NCBI GenBank assembly: GCA_010015655.1
Contig: ML976665.1
Location: 815,134 to 879,133, forward strand
Length of the DNA stretch: 64,000 bases
Source: Bimuria novae-zelandiae CBS 107.79
Taxonomy: Eukaryota; Ascomycota; Dothideomycetes; Pleosporales; Didymosphaeriaceae
Direction of reading: 5' to 3'
Part shown: positions 45,722 through 58,047 of the stretch, piece after piece
Layout: each line of letters begins with the position of its first letter
Numbering within the stretch: position 1 is the first letter of the stretch
Position numbers and translations under genes: made by a program
The notes under the pieces: generated by a model
What the model was told of the DNA's origin: nothing
Database searches by the model: none
Seen by the model: the letters and a program-made list of their open reading frames with translations, nothing else

Positions 45722-46090
45722 TCAACATTTATTATTTTGGTAACGGCTAAGCAGCAACCTTCTGGAGGGTTGTTGTTGAGTTGTCGTTGCATATTTTTTT
45801 CCTTTAAGGCGGGACATCGTCTGTGGGTGTTGCGAACGCTGAGATGGTGGGACGGAGAGATGCTACCGTGCGCCGCTTGCCGCAACTCCTAAAATTATAT
45901 TTTCTGGTTGCTGTAAAGAATCAGTAGTAATAGCATTCACGATCTGTTTTATTGGTGGCAGTTATGGCATTACGCTGCCAGTTGCGTTGAAAAGTGGGCT
46001 TCGGGCCTCTATTCTTATACTTCTGCCATTGTTTTCTAGGGTTCTAGGCTCGCTTTCGCATGCCTCTCATAAATCATATATGAGATTCTG
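45722..46090. other. Intergenic spacer downstream of tRNA-Phe
   Basis: About 370 bp; holds the likely 3' UTR of the E1-beta gene on the minus strand. Nothing else seen. Confidence 0.5.
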
Positions 46091-47401
46091 TCAATAGTCT
46101 AGCGTCTTTTTGATCGCATCATAAACCCCTGCTTCTGGTTAGTATCCATCTGCTGCATCGAATCAAAGAGGAGACTCACTTGTAACATCTGGTATAATCA
46201 ACGACTCGAACATCAGCCCGGTAAACGTCGCCCATCCAGTTACTCTTTTTACGGGAGCTTCTAATCGTAAGAACGCCTTCTCCTGAATCGTCGCGGCGAC
46301 TTCAGCACCTACACCCGCGTTTTGCATACTCTCATGCACCACGATTGCGCGTCCGGTCTTCTTCACGCTCTCCAGTACTGTTTCTCTGTCCCACGGATAC
46401 ACAGTCCTCAGATCAATCAGCTCAACGCTGCAACCAAAGTCCTTCTCCGCTGCCGTTATTGCCGCTTGACATATGTACAAGGGTTGTCCGTAGGAGACGA
46501 TGGTGATATCCTTTCCTGGCTTGAGTATCTCGGCTTTGTCAAGGGGAAGGTAGAAGGGTGAAACGGGGACTTGCTCGATTGCGGCGCGGTAGAGGATCTT
46601 GGGTTCCATGAAAACGACGGGGTCGTTTGTGCGGATAGAGGAGAGGAGGAGACCTTTGGCCTGGGTGGGCGAGCGTGGTATGACGACGTGGAGGCCGGGT
46701 ATGTGGGTAAAGAGGGATTCGGGAGACTGGGAATGGTAACTGCACGTAGTTAAGCACCTTCGGAAGCGTGATGGACGCTGGATTACTCACAGGCCGCCAT
46801 GTCCTACCACGCCAGTTGGCATTCGTATGACCAGTCCTCCGCAGTGTACGTTGTTTGTGCCAGACATGTACCTGTATTTGGCCGCCTCGTTGACAATTTG
46901 GTCGTATGCTGGGTAGACGTAGTCGGCAAACTGAATTTCGGCAACAGGTCTCATGCCTTCGCTCGCAGCACCAATAGCGAATCCAACCAAACCCTGTTCG
47001 CTCAAAGGCGTATTGAACACACGCTCTGTGCCAAACTCGGTTGCCAGATTCATCGTCGCCCTAAAGACGCCGCCAAACTGTACATCCTCCCCAAACACGA
47101 GTACTCTTTCGTCCGATTGTAAGGCATGCCGGAGGGCTTCGTTGACAGCCTGGTACAGATTAATGCGCTTAGTCTGACCTTTGCGTACATCTTCCGGTAG
47201 TTCGGGGTTTGCAAGGGCGGCTTTCGACGTATGATACAGCAGTGGCGTTGTGTCATATTCCACAGTCCCATTTAGACGTGCACCGGCTACTGCAGACGAG
47301 TACTGTTTGGCATGGCATTGTTGGCGAAATCTCGGATGGAGGGACGCTTGTGGGCGGAGGTATCGTGAGAGGGTGTGGATGGAGGGGCTTTTAGAGGCCA
47401 T
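46091..47401 (-). CDS. 2-oxoisovalerate dehydrogenase (branched-chain) E1 subunit beta, mitochondrial
   Basis: Exons 47,401-46,791, 46,739-46,180 and 46,128-46,091 (minus strand), giving 402 aa; two 51-nt introns, one with a clear ACTAAC branch site. The N-terminus is Arg/Ser-rich ([20 protein letters not shown]), a mitochondrial targeting peptide. The transketolase-like pyrimidine-binding domain (about 75-250) shows [54 protein letters not shown] and [19 protein letters not shown]. The C-terminal domain (about 270-395) shows [28 protein letters not shown] and [15 protein letters not shown], ending [16 protein letters not shown]. The enzyme oxidatively decarboxylates the keto acids of Leu, Ile and Val as an alpha2-beta2 complex with E1-alpha, using thiamine diphosphate. 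These motifs separate it from pyruvate dehydrogenase E1-beta. It diverges from the CNNM-type gene. Confidence 0.95.
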
Positions 47402-47995
47402 TGTCGAGACTCATGAATTACATGTTCTGGGGAAGGAAGAAAAGCCCGGGGAAATGTGAGCGGGTGACAGCCTCGGAGGGCTTTCATATAGTGGCATTGC
47501 CGAACCAGCAAAGCAACACCGACGGCTACACGCGGTTTACTGTTCCATTCGGAGTTAGCACTGCCAAGATGCGTGTATCCCCACAGACGGCACGTGATTT
47601 GAGCTCGGACCACAGAGGCGTGTGCCCAGAGGTGTTCGTCGTTAGGCACGATGACGAAAATATCGCGGTTCAACGGCGTCTCAGGGATTTCCTAGGCCCA
47701 CATGTTCAGCACTTTCGTGAGACAAAACATCTAAGTCTTTCCCGAGTACAATGGCTGATCTTTAACAAGTTCAGAAGCGCCCAGGTCTTAGCTCATTTGC
47801 GTGATTGTTGCTGCATACGGGCAGGTGGTGGTTTCCCACGAGTTCCGCCCCAGTCGCATCATTGGTGGGCCCGTGCGTTTTCGCGGCTCCTTCGTATTTG
47901 CATCGTCGCATTTCATATCTCCGACCTGTTGTCCCTCGCATTTTCGCCGGCCAAACCCGCGTTCCCAGCGCGCCTGAAAAGCTGTGGCATCGGTC
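47402..47995. promoter_or_regulatory. Shared divergent promoter region (E1-beta / CNNM-type gene)
   Basis: About 595 bp between two divergently oriented start codons, so both promoters must lie here. Open frames across it are chance readings. No specific operator recognised. Confidence 0.55.
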
Positions 47996-50416
47996 ATGAG
48001 CTCTGTTCGCTCGCCCGGTAGCGCCAATGCCGTTCCCTGGAGGCGGCATGCCCGCGTCAACGTCGCTCTGCTCGCCCTCATCCAAAGCATCGCGCCTGTC
48101 GTGAAGGCGATACCCCTCTTCCACAAGGGCGCTCTTCATGCCTTGGACGATGGGGACTTACCAAAGTCACCCGCTGATGCGAGCCTGTGGCTTTACCTGT
48201 CCATCGCCATTGCCTTGGTGCTCGCTGGAGGCGTATTTGCGGGCCTGACCATCGCGTGAGTACTTTGATGCTCTCTTGTACGCGCGTATCGGCTAACATG
48301 GTACTGCGTAGTTTGATGGGACAGGACGAAATCTACCTCCAAGTCATCGCATCATCCGGCGAGGGAGCAGAGCGGAAGAACGCAGCGAGTGTGTTGCGCC
48401 TGCTGAAGAGGGGTAAACATTGGGTCTTGGTGACACTGCTGTTGAGTAACGTCATCACTAATGAGACGCTGCCCATCGTTCTCGACAGGTCACTGGGCGG
48501 GGGATGGCCCGCTGTCCTGAGCTCCACCGTATTGATCGTCATCTTCGGAGAGGTCGTCCCTCAGTCGATATGCGTCCGCTACGGCCTGCCCATCGGCGCA
48601 TGGATGGCACCTGTCGTACTGGTTCTCATGTATATCATGGCTATTGTCGCTTGGCCCACCGCGAAGCTGCTCGACTACCTCCTCGGCGAAGATCACGGCA
48701 CAACATACAAGAAGGCCGGTCTGAAGACTTTGGTCACGCTGCACAAGACTCTCGGTACCAGTCCGGAGGAGCGCCTTAACGAAGACGAGGTCACCATCAT
48801 CTCCGCCGTCTTGGACTTGAAGGCCAAGCCTGTGGGTAACATTATGACACCCATGGACGACGTCTTCACCATGTCATCCGACACGATCTTGGACGAGAAC
48901 ATGATGGAAAACATTCTTTCCGCTGGCTATTCTCGCATCCCAATTCACACGCCTGACAACGAGGATGACTTCGTCGGCATGTTACTTGTCAAAATGCTCA
49001 TTACATACGATCCTGAGGATGCTCTGCGCGTCCGCGACTTCGCCTTGGCCACACTCCCTGAGACCCGCCCGGAAACTAGCTGTCTCGATATCATCAACTT
49101 TTTCCAAGAAGGAAAGTCACACATGGTCCTGGTGTCCGAGTACCCCGGCGAAACTCACGGGGCCGTGGGCGTCGTGACGCTGGAAGACGTCATTGAGGAG
49201 CTCATCGGCGAAGAGATTGTGGACGAGTCGGACGTCTTCATCGACGTTCACAAGGTACGTAGGCATCGCATACGGCTGAAGGTTTTCTATCACCTAACAT
49301 GTTCATAGGCTATTCGTCGCATGCATCCAGCGCCCCGTACACGCGTACCGAAAGGCGAGATTGTCGTAGACCCTGCCTCGCGGAAGCCTTCCGAGGCGGT
49401 AAAAGAAGAGGACGCTCCCGATAGTCAAGGCGAAGGCGACGCTCCCAGGAAACTATCTTTGTCAGAACAGCCTGCCTCCAAAGCTACGACTTTCCTCCTG
49501 CGCCGTCGTAGCAGTGGCGCTGGAGCTCACTCTCGAGATCGGCTGCGCAGCGACGACCCTGAAATAAGGCAGCACCTCAAGCACCTCGGCCCTTCGAACG
49601 TTGCCAGCCGACCCAAGGCAACCCGCATCGGCACTGTCAAAATTAAGCACGCTTTCGCAGATACCATTCCTAACACGATACCCGAAAACCGGAAGACCCG
49701 CAGCCCGAGCAGAAGTGTGAAGTCCGCACATGCACCTCAGGGAGGCATAGGGGAGGGACTGTTGGAATCTGCAGGTGCGAAATTCTTTCCTCACACTTGC
49801 CGTGGTCCTCTGCTAACAGCATGCACCAGGTCGGGAAGCTAGCGATGGAGTGCACAGTCTTGCCGTGGGTTACGGTACAATGGGTGCTAACGGCATGTCC
49901 TGGAAAGACGGCATATCCCGTGCAGACAAAGACGAATCACCCACCTCTCCCAAGTCCCAGGAGGCCGACAAGAACACGAAGACGCCCGTCGACTATACCT
50001 CTCCCACTGAAGAGGCCCGTGGACGTTCACTATCGACCCCGAAACTCCGCACACAATCCGTCAGCACCGTTGCATCGCTTCCCAAATCGGTCTCGCCGTC
50101 CCCACCCAGGAAGCGGCACACAGCCCGCAGCGGAAGCATATCAGAAAACATCGTGGAGGCAAACGGTGTGAGGAAGATTGTTCTGGAGACTACCAGTTCG
50201 AGCGATTCCGAGGACCAAGCATTGCTCGGTCAAACTGACGGTGCTCAAGACCGAAAAGAGAACGATCACACGAACAGAGATATGGAAGGGGTACACAACG
50301 ACTCCCAAGGCGCGAGCAACAGCAAGAAGAAGCGTAAGAAGCGAAGTAAGAACAAGAAGAAGGGCAACGCAAGCGGAAGCGGGGAGAACCAGCCTCTCCT
50401 TGGTGGCGAGAGTTGA
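47996..50416 (+). CDS. CNNM/Mam3-type membrane protein (DUF21 plus CBS pair), 4 exons
   Basis: Exons 47,996-48,255, 48,312-49,254, 49,309-49,774 and 49,830-50,416; 751 aa. The start is the first ATG, in context GGTCATGAG. The DUF21/CNNM transmembrane domain covers about residues 60-235: [20 protein letters not shown], then [29 protein letters not shown] and [19 protein letters not shown]-domain pair follows (about 260-395): [37 protein letters not shown] and [17 protein letters not shown]. The C-terminal half is disordered, rich in Ser, Arg and Pro, and ends in a Lys-rich block ([14 protein letters not shown]). Yeast Mam3 and animal CNNM proteins act in Mg and other divalent metal homeostasis; the same role is inferred here, probably in vacuolar or other endomembranes. 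No damage seen. Confidence 0.92.
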
Positions 50417-51128
50417 CGTATGATTCGATATTGACTGCTGTATAGTATGGACGCGCCCCAACGTTCGTTTCCCTTGGAAGGCAAGGGAGCAGCCTTCGAG
50501 CGAAGACGGTTTTAGTGGAATGGATGAGGGTGAATGAATGCAGCGCGCGGAGGTCTCATTGTACACTATTTCTAGGGAGCCTTTCTGTTCCCCTGGTTAT
50601 CTCTGGAAATGGGCATCGTAGGGAGGACCATTGCCAGGGCATTCGTCCTACGGCGTCATACGGCGCGGGAACAAAAGCTGACAGGTGCACGGTTTTTCAT
50701 TCATCAATGGAAATGCATATTTCGTCCTGAACACGTTTTCGTCACCAAACTTTGGAAGCTCAGTGTGGTCAAGGTCTGGTCTCAACTCTCCAAGCTGTCA
50801 ACTGGCGTCCCAATGTATTAGTGTACAACAGGTGTTGTATTTGGTTGCGTTGCCTAAGTTGGGTTTGTAAAATGCCCTGAAGCACGTCGGCCCACCTAGG
50901 TGGATCTCGAAGTGATCTGCGCGGCCCCACAGCCAAAAGACCCACTAATCTAGGTCCACCCCTGTTCCAACCCTCTTCGCGTTGCCCAGGATACGCGTCC
51001 GTTTCCAAACTTTCCGGCCGCCACTGCAGTGTGAAGAAGCCAGCACCCAAAACCTCGCGCTCGTGGAACGCCTGCAGGCAAGCCGTTACTGACCACCATC
51101 TCTCCCCACACTGATGCGCAACATGTAA
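50417..51128. other. Intergenic region
   Basis: Contains the 3' UTR of the CNNM-type gene and the upstream region of the next gene. Overlapping short frames show no domain. Nothing further recognised. Confidence 0.5.
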
Positions 51129-51701
51129 ATGGACAAACAATCTAAAACTCCGTCGCTCGACCCCCCAATCCACTTTGTCAACCGCCCTTCTACACCCGAA
51201 CTACCGTCCGTGGACCTTTCCAAAGTTACTATTCGCTCACGTGATACGGTAAGCTCCTGCTCCCCTTCCCCTCCCCCAGGCTCCCACCTGGAAGACCTAT
51301 CATCGATAAGACGCGCTAACGTTCATCTCGTTAAGACAAGCATGCCCCGCCGTCACCGCGACTCGTCCCAGTCCAGCATCTCAACCCTGATGGACAGCAT
51401 CGAAACCTCACCTCCCCCCACCAAAGCACATCCCAGCCCCATTGCGCACTCCCTCTCCATCCGGATCGCCTCGCTGAACGCGCTCCTCCTCTCCCTCATC
51501 CTCCTCTCTGTCCTCTGCACTGTGTTTATCCTCGCGGCCAGTATCTTCCTGTCGTTCGCAGTGAGAGTAGGCATGGGTATCGTACGCAGCGTGGTGCACT
51601 GGAATCCGTACGTTCTGGGGAGTAGCGGGCACCTTTTGGGCGAGTTGCTGGGGGAGTTTACGTATGCGTTTTGGGCGGGGTGGGCGGTGTGGATGGATTG
51701 A
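51129..51701 (+). CDS. Hypothetical small membrane protein, 190 aa
   Basis: One uninterrupted frame from ATG 51,129. Residues 1-110 are Pro/Ser-rich and polar with no domain. A strongly hydrophobic stretch at about residues 113-147 (IASLNALLLSLILLSVLCTV followed by FILAASIFLSFAV) would span the membrane once or as a hairpin. A short tail with aromatic residues (FTYAFWAGWAVWMD) ends at 51,701. No family recognised. A GTAAGC..CAG pair inside (51,249-51,279) is only 31 nt, too short for a normal intron. The 3' flank is purine-rich. The call rests on frame length and the clear membrane segment. Confidence 0.6.
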   Translation: MDKQSKTPSLDPPIHFVNRPSTPELPSVDLSKVTIRSRDTVSSCSPSPPPGSHLEDLSSIRRANVHLVKTSMPRRHRDSSQSSISTLMDSIETSPPPTKAHPSPIAHSLSIRIASLNALLLSLILLSVLCTVFILAASIFLSFAVRVGMGIVRSVVHWNPYVLGSSGHLLGELLGEFTYAFWAGWAVWMD

Positions 51702-53469
51702 GGTGGAGGAGGGTTCTTGGAGGGAGGGTGTTTGTTTTCCGCTGGAAGAAAGAAAAAGGCATAGACGGAGAAGTGTATATGGATGATGTTGCGCTAAAAG
51801 ATGGGGTTGGGAAATAATTCGGAAGGGATGCGTCAGTTTGTGCTGGCATAGAAAACGCGCTCCCCTCATCCGTTGTACAAAACCAAACCCACTATCTCTT
51901 TCTCATGTAATACGAGCTACCTCCTGGATTCTCATCTAGAGGTGCCCAGTCCCGACTCCAGTGCGTTCATTCCGTCATTCATTCATATGTCCTAATTTGC
52001 CTCCCTTTTCTCAACGACACCCCTCCGCGCTGCGTATCCTCGCCTCCAGCCATAGCCTTACCCCTATGGCTCACAATGGTTTTTTTTTTCGTCCAGCCGC
52101 TCCTGCATCCCGCTATTACCCTGCCGACTTGGTACGCACAGAACTGAGCTGTATGAAAGCCTACATCGGTGCTGTGAAGCCACGTGATCCAAAGAGTGAA
52201 TGTTTCGAGTATGTGAGAAGCGCTAGGTGGGCGATCAGGGCAACCATGGAGTATGATGTGACGGAGACCAAACGTGGCTTGAAGTTGGTTGTGAAGGAGC
52301 AAATAGCTGGATATGTCATTGTAGAATGTTGTTTGTGAATTATCGATTACTGTTGCTTGATAAGGATCTATGCATGTTCTGATAAGACTCGTCGGAGGTA
52401 ACATGACTGGTTATATAGACAGCCGTCACTAGTCTAAGCGTTGGAGGGTATGAGACAAGGCGTAGTAACTGATGTGTCTTTTCCAAGGCTTTGAGATCCA
52501 GAATGTTTGCGTGACGCTTGCCGATGTAACAAGTTTATGGTTGTGTGGAACGGCCTAGCTGTAAGTGAAGGGGGCAAGGAGACACAGCACGACTTGTTGT
52601 CGGTGAACGCCAAGGTGATTTGAGCTGTTTCGACAGTTGGCCATGTTTGGGTCCAATTCCGGGAGACCCTCCAGTGCTCACTCAACGGCTGTAGCGCAAT
52701 TAATTATTGGCTCCGACGTTCATGTCTACAGTTTTAACCCAACCCAAAATCCAGACCTTGTGGACCAGCGCAGCTGTATTATAACACGTCTTATATGTAG
52801 TTGCGTGTGTCCGATTAAGAAGAGTAAGAATAATTTTTGTGAATCTTTTCGTCATTCGCAGTTTCTCCAAGCCGCGGCGTAAAAGTGTTTTTTCTTGTGG
52901 CGTACAAAGCCCACGCGTCTTGCTCTCCGGTACTCCCTGGCCAGATGAGGAAGGTCAATAAATCCCTGGATACACATCTGTGATTGCTATCGTAGTACCG
53001 CAAACGCGATGCGGATTCTATGGTAGCAGCCGTGGTGCAGCATCCGCGGAGAAAAAACACCCCGCTCCCGATCGTTCTTCCTGCTTTCCACCTTCCTTAT
53101 CCGGCTAGCCTTAGTCGCCTATCTTGCTCTCCTCCTACGCTTCCGATGTTCCCTAACATCATCATTCATGTCGAGATATTTGTCCACACGCGATATGACA
53201 TTTTGTCATTGAAGAGTACTACTACCTTCCACGTCAAGTAAGGAAGTGTTGTGATACTGTCTCACCATGGCTGGTACAGCGCACCCGCCCGTGCGACTTA
53301 CCGAAGCACGGTGGCGAGTGGTGTAAACATTTACTTCGTCCCTGTATCTGAGCATGGCATGCTCTTAAATGCTTATCGTTACGCCGGCTGCTAAGTGATC
53401 GACCGTCTGTATCCTTGTAGAGTACGTAGGTACCCTCGTTAGTCCGGGACACAAGGACCGCAATCCAGC
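51702..53469. other. 1.8-kb intergenic region
   Basis: An open frame at 52,066-52,338 (90 codons, MAHNGFFFRPAAPASRYYPA start) has no recognisable domain and is not called. The rest shows overlapping short frames on both strands and no repeats. Confidence 0.45.
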
Positions 53470-55312
53470 ATGCATAAAGCCGGGACGCCTGCTCCACAGA
53501 ATGCAAGCATAGTATCTTCCACCAGAAAACTACCTTTTGCTGTCGCTGCGGTCACCATGATCTTGATCGCGTACCTCTTGAAAGCCTTCGTGGCGACAGC
53601 GGTCATTTCGCCGCTCGAGTCTGCTCTCCCTTCGGGCGGTTACGGGCTTCCATCGCTGCTGGATGCTACGGTGGGAGAGCTGAGAACTGGTCTCGAGAAT
53701 AGAGAGTTTTCGAGCGTAGATCTAGTCAATGTATGTTGAGCAAGATGTGGTCGGTTTGGGAGCTGGCTAACCTGAGCAAGGCATATATTGCTCGAATCCT
53801 AGAAGTCAATGGCACGCTGCACATGGTCACGGAAATCAATCCAGATGCCCTGAAAATTGCTAAGGAGCTCGATGACGAGAGGAAAGCTGGCAAGTGCAGG
53901 GGGTAAGACACCTTCAATACTACGTGCTAAGCCGGAGCTAATCATCCATTCTCAGTGCTCTGCACGGCATTCCGATTCTGATCAAGAACAACATCGCTAC
54001 TGCTGATCTGATGAATAATACCGCCGGATCCTACGCCCTCCTCGGAGCGAAGGTTCCTCGCGATTCGACCGTAGCAGCAAAGCTCCGTCAAGCCGGCGCC
54101 GTTATTCTTGGAAAGACTAACCTCTCGCAGTGGGCTAACTTCCGATCGTCCAACAGTTCTAACGGCTGGTCTGCTTATGGGGGCCAGACATACGGCGCCT
54201 ATTACCCCAAGCAGGACCCTTCTGGCTCATCTTCCGGTTCTGGCGTCGCTAGTAGTCTGGGCTTGGCAGCCGTGAGTCTGGGATCAGAGACAGACGGATC
54301 AATCATCTCGCCTAGCCAGGTGAACAACCTTGTCGGTATCAAACCCACCGTTGGATTGACCTCCCGCACGCTAGTGATTCCAATCTCGGAGCATCAAGAC
54401 ACTGTCGGTCCGATGGCTCGTACCGTAAAAGACGCTGCAGTTGTACTGCAGGCTATTGCCGGGCCAGATCCGGCCGACAACTACACGCTGGCCAACCCCT
54501 TCAATGGCACACTACCCGACTACGTCGGTGCGTGCAAGCTTGATGCGCTCAAGGGAAAGAGAATCGGCGTACCGCGCAACTACATTGGCACTCGCACTGC
54601 GACATCAGCGCCCATTTTCGACGCCTTTGAAGCTGCGCTTGTTACTCTCACAGAAGCTGGTGCTACCGTTGTAGACAACACCAACTACACCGCCTACAAC
54701 GAATACGTAAAAAGTAACACTGAAGGCATTGTGCTTGATTCGGACTTTGTTGCAAACTTAGCGAGTTATCTGGCCCAACTGACCTACAATCCCACCGGTG
54801 TCAAATCCCTCGCCGACGTACGCAACTTCACGCAGTCGTTTGGTCCCGAAGAATATCCCAGCCGCGATACAGCAACTTGGGACGAGTCGCTTGCTTTGAA
54901 CTTCACCAACTCAGACGCAGAGGCGCGGGCGGCGTACCAGTACAACCAGTACCTCGGTGGGGCGGGTGGTATCCTAGGTGCTCTGGCGAACTATTCGCTT
55001 GATGCTGTGGTGACGCCCTCGCGCAACTCCCCGGGCATCTCTGCCATCATTGGAGCTCCGATTGTGACTGTACCGCTTGGAGCTTACCCCAATAGCACTT
55101 TGGTCAGAAATAACTCACGAGGCAATCTTGTTGCGACCGCGTCAAACATTCCGTTTGGTATCAGCTTTTCGGGTGCGAAGTGGAGCGAAGAGAGTTTGAT
55201 TGGATTTGCCTATGCGTTTGAGCAGAGGAGTTTGGTGAGGGAGAAAGTCAAGCCTTATTTGCTACCAAAGACTGAGCTGGCGGATGTTGTCGGGTACAAG
55301 GCTCAGTTGTAG
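53470..55312 (+). CDS. Amidase (amidase-signature family) with N-terminal membrane anchor, 3 exons
   Basis: Exons 53,470-53,730, 53,781-53,902 and 53,956-55,312; 579 aa; introns of 50 and 53 nt with CTAAC/CTAAT branch sites. Residues about 20-45 form a hydrophobic anchor or signal (LPFAVAAVTMILIAYLLKAF). The amidase domain (about 60-560) carries the triad of this family: Lys in HGIPILIKNNIAT (about residue 138), the cis-Ser in the SGSSSGSG loop (about 221), and the Ser nucleophile in SETDGSIISPS (about 243). Later segments DTVGPMARTVKDAAVVLQAI and ITVTLP-like VTVPLGAYPN also fit. Such enzymes hydrolyse amides; secreted or membrane-bound fungal members are common and often annotated as GatA-like. 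The substrate is unknown. The GGSSGG loop is replaced by GSSSGSG, which is usual in fungal members. Confidence 0.9.
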
Positions 55313-55994
55313 GGTAGAAGCAGAAAAGTGACGATTTGTAATAATAGGTGTAGCCCAGATGCTACCTCTCTCGCCACTTTCATGGCTAATGAAGAACGCG
55401 TGTAGGATCTTCGATGGATTTTCTTGTCGTCAAGTCGAAGATGTTAAGTCAAAGAGACACCGGCTCTCCATATAAGAACGCGGTCAGAGACTCGTACTGT
55501 CGATTCGCGTCAAGGCATTAGGGAAAGCTGTTGTTTGTTGTATGGTACTTTCGCCTCGTTAAATGGCTACAGCTTTCCTCGGTCAGTTTTATCAGCTACA
55601 TACTTGAGCATCCAAACTGCGGAAAGCAGGTCAGAGCGAGGTAATATCCTTCCGTTAATAACCACGATACGGACTCTTTCCTAGTCATGTAGGCGCTCCC
55701 AGACTCCGGATCATCGCCGAGCTGTCGCCAACCTCACGACGCTGCACGAGCTGCCCCACGCTGCCCCGCGCTCGGACTCCTTGTTGATCGAAGATTCGTT
55801 CATTGACTCGAAACCACCTCAGCACTAGAAGCAAGCCTTGTAGACTTCAGGTTTCCAATCGACGTAGCTCTGCAAAAGGCCACTGCAGTGTGCCACTGTC
55901 CTTCACGATCGCCTATGTATTTCTACAACCTCACCTTGCATCATGAGCATGTTTGCTGATTTATAGAATAGTATAAGCCTGAACTGTCGCCCCG
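55313..55994. other. Intergenic region
   Basis: About 680 bp with no readable gene; includes GC-rich CTGCCCC repeats near 55,752-55,768. Confidence 0.5.
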
Positions 55995-58047
55995 ATGGAC
56001 TTTCAATAGCCACTCGCCGTTCAAGAGATTGCCCACCAGGTTACTACTGTTCGTCAAAGCCCAGCCGGAAAGTTCGCTACAGTCCTTCAGAAACCCTGCG
56101 GGACTCTTCACAATATTGCAGAATACGAAAATGGACAAAATGAATGAATTTGCCGAAGTATTGCGTATACCGTCGGATGTAGCTATACCGATCGATGTCG
56201 CTATAAGCCTACTAATGGAAGCGGAAACCCCCATTGACGACGAGTCTGCCTAATCACTCTTCACACTGAAAACCTGCTGTCGATATTATGGATTGGACTG
56301 GTTTCGGAGGCAGTATGTGTTCAAGAAAATGCACCACCTTTATGCCAACCCGGCCAAAGATTGGAAGAGCGAAGGAGACCTGGAGCGTCAATTCTGGTAT
56401 GACTACATCATTCGCAGTGGCCTCGCGGAGTCGCTGAAGGACTACCGGTCAATGATGCTTTTCGATCTTCGCACGATCCCCAATGCTCTCAAAGACCCAC
56501 GATACCAGCCAGACAATCGGTCCGCGCAAAACACATCGTCTGAGAAAATCATCGAAGTTTATTCCGATGCTGGTGGAAGCGAAGCGTCACGTCGCATTCG
56601 ATTCGCTGACCTTCCGCGTCTACCCGCTGAGTTGCAGGGCTTGATCTTCAACGTAGGCAACCTCAATCAAACGGACGTACGAAACATCAGCTTGGCCATC
56701 AAAGATTTTTCGGACGTGGCAAAAGAGCATATGTGCGACAGTGTCACTCTGCATCCTCACAACATACTGATTTTCACTCTCAAGATGTTGAACAATCCAG
56801 AATTGCGACCAAAGGCGCGCACACTGGACATAGAAAACCGCTATTATGGAGACATTACTCCGACAGACTGGAAAGATCTCCTGTTCTGCATCAAAGAAGC
56901 TCGAAAGCTCGGCCTCTATCTGCTATACCTCTCCAGTGATGCGTTTGATCTACGTGCCAACCCGCCGAAAGAATCCTGGTATTCCCATTGGGCAGGTGTT
57001 CTGATTACGATACTATTGTGCATACTGCCCAACATACACCGCCTCCGTATTCCTAACGACGTATTTGGGTCATTACGGGGCCACCGGCCTTGTCATCTAG
57101 ATACAGTCTTTACACAGCCTCAGCCCCAGCTACGTCGTCTGGAGACACTGTTGGTCTGTGGTGACGATCACAAAGTCGAAAAGCTCGCACCGCTCTTCGA
57201 ACTTCCGGCATTGACTACTATTGTCGCCATGAGCTTCGTGGAAAATGGTGGCCTCTCACTGGACATGAACGTCTTCGGACCCGCCTGTAGCTCAAATGTT
57301 ACGACCCTTCAGCTATACAGGGGCGAATTACACAATGATGTCGCAACCCTGCTTGCTCGGCTTCTGAAAGTATTGATCGACTTCTCCTACGATAACCGTC
57401 GCTTCTAAATGTCTACTCTGAACGCAGGCGGAGAGGGATACTACTGCGACGACCCAGATGAACTCATAGATCTGCGTCCCCTGGAACGAGCTCTCTTGTC
57501 GCATAAAAGCTCGCTCCGCTCGCTTAGTATCGATGAGATATATATCCCAACTTATTGGCTAGATTAGGACTCTATGACCTCTTTGGCTGAATTCAAGGGT
57601 CTCAGGAAGCTGTGCATTGGTAGCGAAGTCATCTACCACCCCGATTATGGTACAGGCTCATCGGAAACCCCGTTACGTGAGCTTCTACCTTCCAGCCTGC
57701 AGGTGCTTGATATCAGCTGCTCTCTCTTCAGCAAGGATGAGCTACCGGAGTCCCCTCGCTTTGCTGCGACGCGAGACAACCTCGTCCACCATGGGTTGCT
57801 ACCTGCTGACGACCAGAGTGAACGCTACTTCTCTCAGCTTACGCATCTGCAAATCGAGTGTGAGGAGGAACTTGCAGCAAATTGGGATGAAAACGACCGG
57901 AATGAACTCATCCGGGAATTTGCCTCTCATGGCACGATCCTCCGGCCGTACGAAACAGCAGATGAGCCGGTCGATCGTTACATGTATCCTACGCGATATG
58001 TTGGCCATCAGTGGGAGACCCGGCCCTTAGTGGAGCTTATTCATTGA
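55995..58047 (+). pseudogene. F-box-like protein gene disabled by four in-frame stops and one frameshift
   Basis: ATG 55,995 opens MDFQ, hits TAG at 56,007, then continues coherently (PLAVQEIAHQVTTVRQSPAG, CGTLHNIAEYENGQNE) to about 56,145. There the reading must move to another frame (FAEVLRIPSDVAIPIDVAIS). That frame then runs to 58,047 with stops only at TAA 56,251, TAA 57,406 and TAG 57,565. All four stops would be Gln codons if one C-to-T change at CpA were undone. An F-box-like motif lies near 56,605-56,740 (LPRLPAELQGLIF, RNISLAIKDFSDVAKEHM), followed by leucine-rich, LRR-like sequence (LRIPNDVFGSLRG, LRRLETLLVCGDD, LPSSLQVLDIS). Intact versions would be substrate adaptors of SCF ubiquitin ligases. 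The damage pattern suggests RIP of a duplicated gene. Confidence 0.78.

Noticed and set aside
47401..48021. 206-codon plus-strand frame between the divergent genes
   Set aside because: Overlaps the start of the CNNM-type gene in another frame and has no recognisable domain; it occupies the divergent promoter region.
51249..51279. GTAAGC..CAG intron inside the small membrane protein gene
   Set aside because: Only 31 nt, below the usual fungal minimum, and the unspliced frame is intact.
52066..52338. Possible 90-residue protein starting MAHNGFFF
   Set aside because: Single short frame without a domain, preceded by a T-run; not enough to call a gene.
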